64,000 nucleotides of DNA from a virus: IMG/VR virus record IMGVR_UViG_3300041411_000178, positions 1 through 64,000 of that record; one strand, written 5' to 3'. The notes beneath the pieces were generated by a model. It did no database searches. It saw only the letters and a program-made list of their open reading frames with translations, and was not told the origin of the DNA. Of this stretch, positions 63,202-64,000 are shown in pieces; position 1 is the first letter of the stretch; every line of letters begins with the position of its first letter. The translations under genes and the position numbers were made by a program.

Positions 63202-63435
63202 ATGCTCGAGAACACTATTCGCGATTTGACATCTGAAGTGGATAATCGCATCAGCAGTGCGCAATGTCATGATGTTGATACGGGGCCTTTGGAGGAAGCA
63301 CTGAAAATGCTGCACCTGATCCCTGAACTGTTTGAAAAGATCAAGCATGGTGAGCCGGGACATGAAGCGTGGCTTAAGGAAGCTATCGAATGTCATTTCC
63401 TCGGTAAACCCATGCCGGAGTACGTCGCCAAGTAA
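63202..63435 (+). CDS. Small unknown protein, 77 aa
   Basis: The product begins MLENTIRDLTSEVDNRIS; acidic and helical, with no recognised motif. It follows the 264-aa gene by 11 bp with GGGAAC upstream. Confidence 0.55.
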   Translation: MLENTIRDLTSEVDNRISSAQCHDVDTGPLEEALKMLHLIPELFEKIKHGEPGHEAWLKEAIECHFLGKPMPEYVAK

Positions 63436-63515
63436 CTCGTTTAATACCACTGAGTCGCCATTCATATAGACTCAAATCACCAATTTCCCAGTTTGAATAA
63501 AAAGGTAGAATCTCT

Positions 63516-64000
63516 ATGCAACCACAACGCAACGGCGCGCCCTCCGGTCAGAAGCGCAAGAAGACGTTCCTGAACGATTACCGTCAGGCACACCCATCCA
63601 CGGATGGTCCGATCAACGGTGGTAAGTACCCTGCTCAGCTGATGTTCGAGCAGAAGATCACCGGGCAGATCGTGTTGAAGATCAACGACGGCGTGTTCTC
63701 CGAAGGCAAGTCGACTCACAAAGAAGTCGAGCTCGATGCCTACGATCGCGGCCTGCTGTTCGAAGCCCTGAAAGACGCGGCTGATATCGCTGGTAACCCG
63801 AACTTCAAAGCGGCCAAGGTTGTACCGGCTCGTCACCAGTTCGTGTTTCAGGGCGGTTCGGGCCGTATGTCCGAGAAGCCAGTGGTGCAGTGCAACTTCA
63901 CCATCACCCGTGAAGACAACGGCGAGATCACCCTGGGTTACAGCAAGGGCGACTACAAGGCGCTGATCCGCTTCAAGGGTCCTCGCAGCATGAGCGTCAT
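63516..64000 (+). CDS. Unknown protein, 3' end outside the window
   Basis: The ATG at 63516 has AAAGGT at 63501-63506 and opens a frame that stays open to the window end (161 full codons). The product begins MQPQRNGAPSGQKRKKTFLN, with a basic disordered N-terminus then a beta-rich domain (LMFEQKITGQIVLKIND ... YKALIRFKGPR). Codon bias is strong, as for abundant proteins. The beta-rich fold with basic tail might bind nucleic acid; that is a guess. Confidence 0.65.
   Translation, partial: MQPQRNGAPSGQKRKKTFLNDYRQAHPSTDGPINGGKYPAQLMFEQKITGQIVLKINDGVFSEGKSTHKEVELDAYDRGLLFEALKDAADIAGNPNFKAAKVVPARHQFVFQGGSGRMSEKPVVQCNFTITREDNGEITLGYSKGDYKALIRFKGPRSMSV

Noticed and set aside
1-64000. tRNA genes, CRISPR arrays, insertion sequences or attachment sites
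   Set aside because: No cloverleaf with a T-loop GTTCRANNC, no spaced direct repeats and no transposase or integrase were found on reading; absence was not checked by computation.

Overview
The window is 64 kb of a dsDNA jumbo bacteriophage of the phiKZ-like, nucleus-forming type (Chimalliviridae-like), most probably infecting a Pseudomonas-like host. The diagnosis rests on gene content: multisubunit RNA polymerase pieces of both the virion and non-virion kind, a PhuZ-type tubulin, a probable chimallin (phage nucleus shell), a phiKZ-type prohead protease, tail sheath and tube, a terminase, and a KZ144/EL188-type modular endolysin. The local gene orders (giant lysin-bearing virion protein / virion RNAP beta' / beta / conserved proteins / protease; tube / sheath / three structural genes / terminase; PhuZ ... 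polymerase ... chimallin / non-virion RNAP beta') match what I recall of phiKZ. No tRNA, rRNA, CRISPR or insertion sequence was seen. Assignments come from reading motifs, not from a database search.

Layout. 1-18.4 kb is late/structural: a 2665-aa minus-strand virion protein with GH19 and M15-type lytic domains, then rightward virion RNAP beta' and beta, endolysin, conserved virion-type proteins and prohead protease. A small membrane-protein frame is embedded in the beta gene. 18.4-28.6 kb is a run of mostly unknown rightward genes, at least two served by early-type promoters, including a PP-loop ATPase, thymidylate kinase and an exported protein. 28.6-40.8 kb holds tail tube and sheath (minus), three large virion proteins and the large terminase, whose Walker A motif is split by a class 3-type intein. 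40.8-44.8 kb is a minus-strand block with a PL7 (alginate-lyase-type) protein, a thymidylate-kinase-like protein lacking every catalytic motif, and two unknown proteins. 45.0-53.9 kb is early/middle: tandem proteasome/HslV-like Ntn hydrolases, PhuZ, a packed run of small overlapping genes and a family B-like DNA polymerase. 54-64 kb has a minus-strand unknown, chimallin, the non-virion RNAP beta' subunit, several unknowns, an SbcD/Mre11-like nuclease and a gene cut by the window edge.

Control signals. Five intergenic sites share a core close to TCARGYCTAYATTACT and fit the vRNAP-driven early promoters of this phage group; they precede an unknown 146-aa protein, an unknown 299-aa protein, the Ntn hydrolase pair, PhuZ and chimallin. 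Strong hairpin terminators separate most units, and several share the same core or loop sequence.

Most interesting leads: the class 3 intein in the terminase P-loop with a decayed homing-endonuclease domain; the 88-aa membrane ORF inside the virion RNAP beta gene just upstream of the endolysin; the tandem Ntn hydrolases; the kinase-dead Tmk-like protein; and the paired beta' subunits of near-identical length.
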